From positions 1 to 6,698 of the forward strand of contig CALKYI010000409.1 in assembly GCA_938003665.1 (NCBI GenBank): a stretch of DNA of 6,698 nt, in the 5' to 3' direction. This stretch comes from an uncultured Flavobacteriales bacterium. GTDB lineage: Bacteria > Bacteroidota > Bacteroidia > Flavobacteriales_D > Sanyastnellaceae. The notes under the pieces were generated by a model. It was not told the DNA's origin. It worked only from the letters and a program-made list of their open reading frames with translations, and ran no database searches. Positions 5,966 through 6,698 of the stretch are shown here, piece by piece. Within the stretch, counting starts at the first letter, position 1, and every line of letters starts with the position of its first letter. The translations under genes and the position numbers were made by a program.

Positions 5966-6698
5966 AGCGGACCACCATCAAGGCGGTATCATCAAAGCTG
6001 GGCTCTGATCCTTTGAACGTCCGGACCGCCTCGATCAAGGCTTCTTGAACCGCCTGTACCGGCATGCCGCGCCGTTCCCGGACTACCTCCTCCATCCGCT
6101 GCATCCCGAACGGCACGTCATCTGAATTTTCTTGCTCCACGAGTCCGTCTGTGTAGCAGAGCAGGGTTGCACCCGGTCGGATGTTCACCGTTCCCGATTC
6201 GATGGAGGGAATTTCCCGGAACATGCCGAGGCCACAGCATCCGAGTTCAAGTTGCTGGGTTGTGCCGTCAGCTGACATCAGCACCGGTGGGTTGTGTCCG
6301 CAATTGATGTATTGCAGGCTCTGGTCCCTGCGGTTGTAGACGGCCGCGAATAACGTGATGTACTTCTCGCCTTTGGCGTTGTCCATCACCCGCTTGTTCA
6401 ATTGGCTGACCACTTTGGCCAAGTCACTCGGCTCGTATTGGAAAATCGCGCGCAGGTTGGCCTGAAAATTCGACATCAGAAAAGCGGCGGCAATGCCCTT
6501 ACCGCTGACGTCAGCCATGCAAAACACCAACCGGTCCTCGTCCACGGAAAAAACGTCGTAGTAATCGCCGCCCACCTCCAAGTGAGGCTTGTAAAATGCC
6601 GCTACGTCTACGTCCCGATCGCGGGGCCAATCCGCTGGCACCAGCATGGACTGTAGGTCCGCGGCGAGTTCCAACTCACGGCGCGTCGCCTCTTGGCG
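5958..6698 (-). CDS. PP2C-type (SpoIIE/RsbU-like) serine phosphatase domain; N-terminus beyond the right edge
   Basis: The visible 246 residues are the C-terminal part of a protein phosphatase of the PPM/SpoIIE type, which in known systems removes phosphate from anti-anti-sigma or related regulators. The fragment opens with RQEATRRELELAADLQ, a charged linker helix that normally connects an upstream sensor (GAF, PAS, HAMP or TPR module) to the catalytic domain. Catalytic and metal-binding motifs are intact, in visible numbering: GGDYYD (43-48), ADVSGKG (62-68), NCGHNPP (132-138), CYTDGLVE (181-188) and FDDTAL (235-240). The frame is open through base 6698. A TTG at 6674 could be read as a start, but that would cut the linker helix, so I treat the gene as continuing rightward. 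It is convergent with the polysaccharide operon (8-base overlap) and not obviously related to it. Its substrate is unknown. Confidence 0.93.
   Translation of the reverse strand, partial: RQEATRRELELAADLQSMLVPADWPRDRDVDVAAFYKPHLEVGGDYYDVFSVDEDRLVFCMADVSGKGIAAAFLMSNFQANLRAIFQYEPSDLAKVVSQLNKRVMDNAKGEKYITLFAAVYNRRDQSLQYINCGHNPPVLMSADGTTQQLELGCCGLGMFREIPSIESGTVNIRPGATLLCYTDGLVEQENSDDVPFGMQRMEEVVRERRGMPVQAVQEALIEAVRTFKGSEPSFDDTALMVVRFK

Overview
The window looks like chromosomal DNA of a Bacteroidota bacterium, most likely a GC-rich relative of the Flavobacteriales. The arguments are the secreted-protein N-terminus at the left edge (residues LFFSEYAEGSSN just after a signal peptide, a familiar opening of Bacteroidota lamin-tail/endonuclease-type secreted proteins), the lack of good Shine-Dalgarno sequences before most starts, and a TTG/TA-TTTG promoter-like pair. 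This assignment is inference. By eye the base composition is in the fifties percent GC, which is high for that group.

Layout, left to right. (1) Positions 1-108, minus: N-terminus of a secreted protein that runs off the left edge. (2) 109-249: an AT-rich intergenic stretch with a candidate promoter, a perfect DnaA-box consensus 9-mer and a weak hairpin. (3) 250-1969, minus: a two-gene unit, a GT4-type glycosyltransferase followed by ribonuclease HII (rnhB), which overlap by 8 bases. (4) 1970-2003: a 34-base divergent intergenic region with a short inverted repeat. (5) 2004-5965, plus: a tight three-gene operon of a Wzx-like flippase, a Wzz-like chain-length protein and a Wzy/WaaL-like O-antigen polymerase or ligase, with gaps of 14 and 3 bases. 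(6) 5958-6698, minus: the C-terminal PP2C (SpoIIE/RsbU-type) phosphatase domain of a signalling protein that runs off the right edge. Its stop overlaps the end of the polymerase/ligase gene by 8 bases, with a perfect 6-bp hairpin at the junction.

The centre is a small surface or exopolysaccharide assembly locus. The glycosyltransferase would help build a lipid-linked repeat unit at the inner face of the membrane, the flippase would move it across, and the polymerase with the Wzz protein would polymerise it to a set length. The initiating sugar-phosphate transferase, an outer-membrane exporter and a tyrosine kinase are not in the window. RNase HII and the phosphatase are probably unrelated neighbours.

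I found no CRISPR array, tRNA, rRNA, transposase or other mobile element. Every stretch longer than about 150 bases is coding. I see no clear sign of a previously undescribed system. The points most worth a second look are the DnaA box, the two junction palindromes and the identity of the 481-residue membrane protein.
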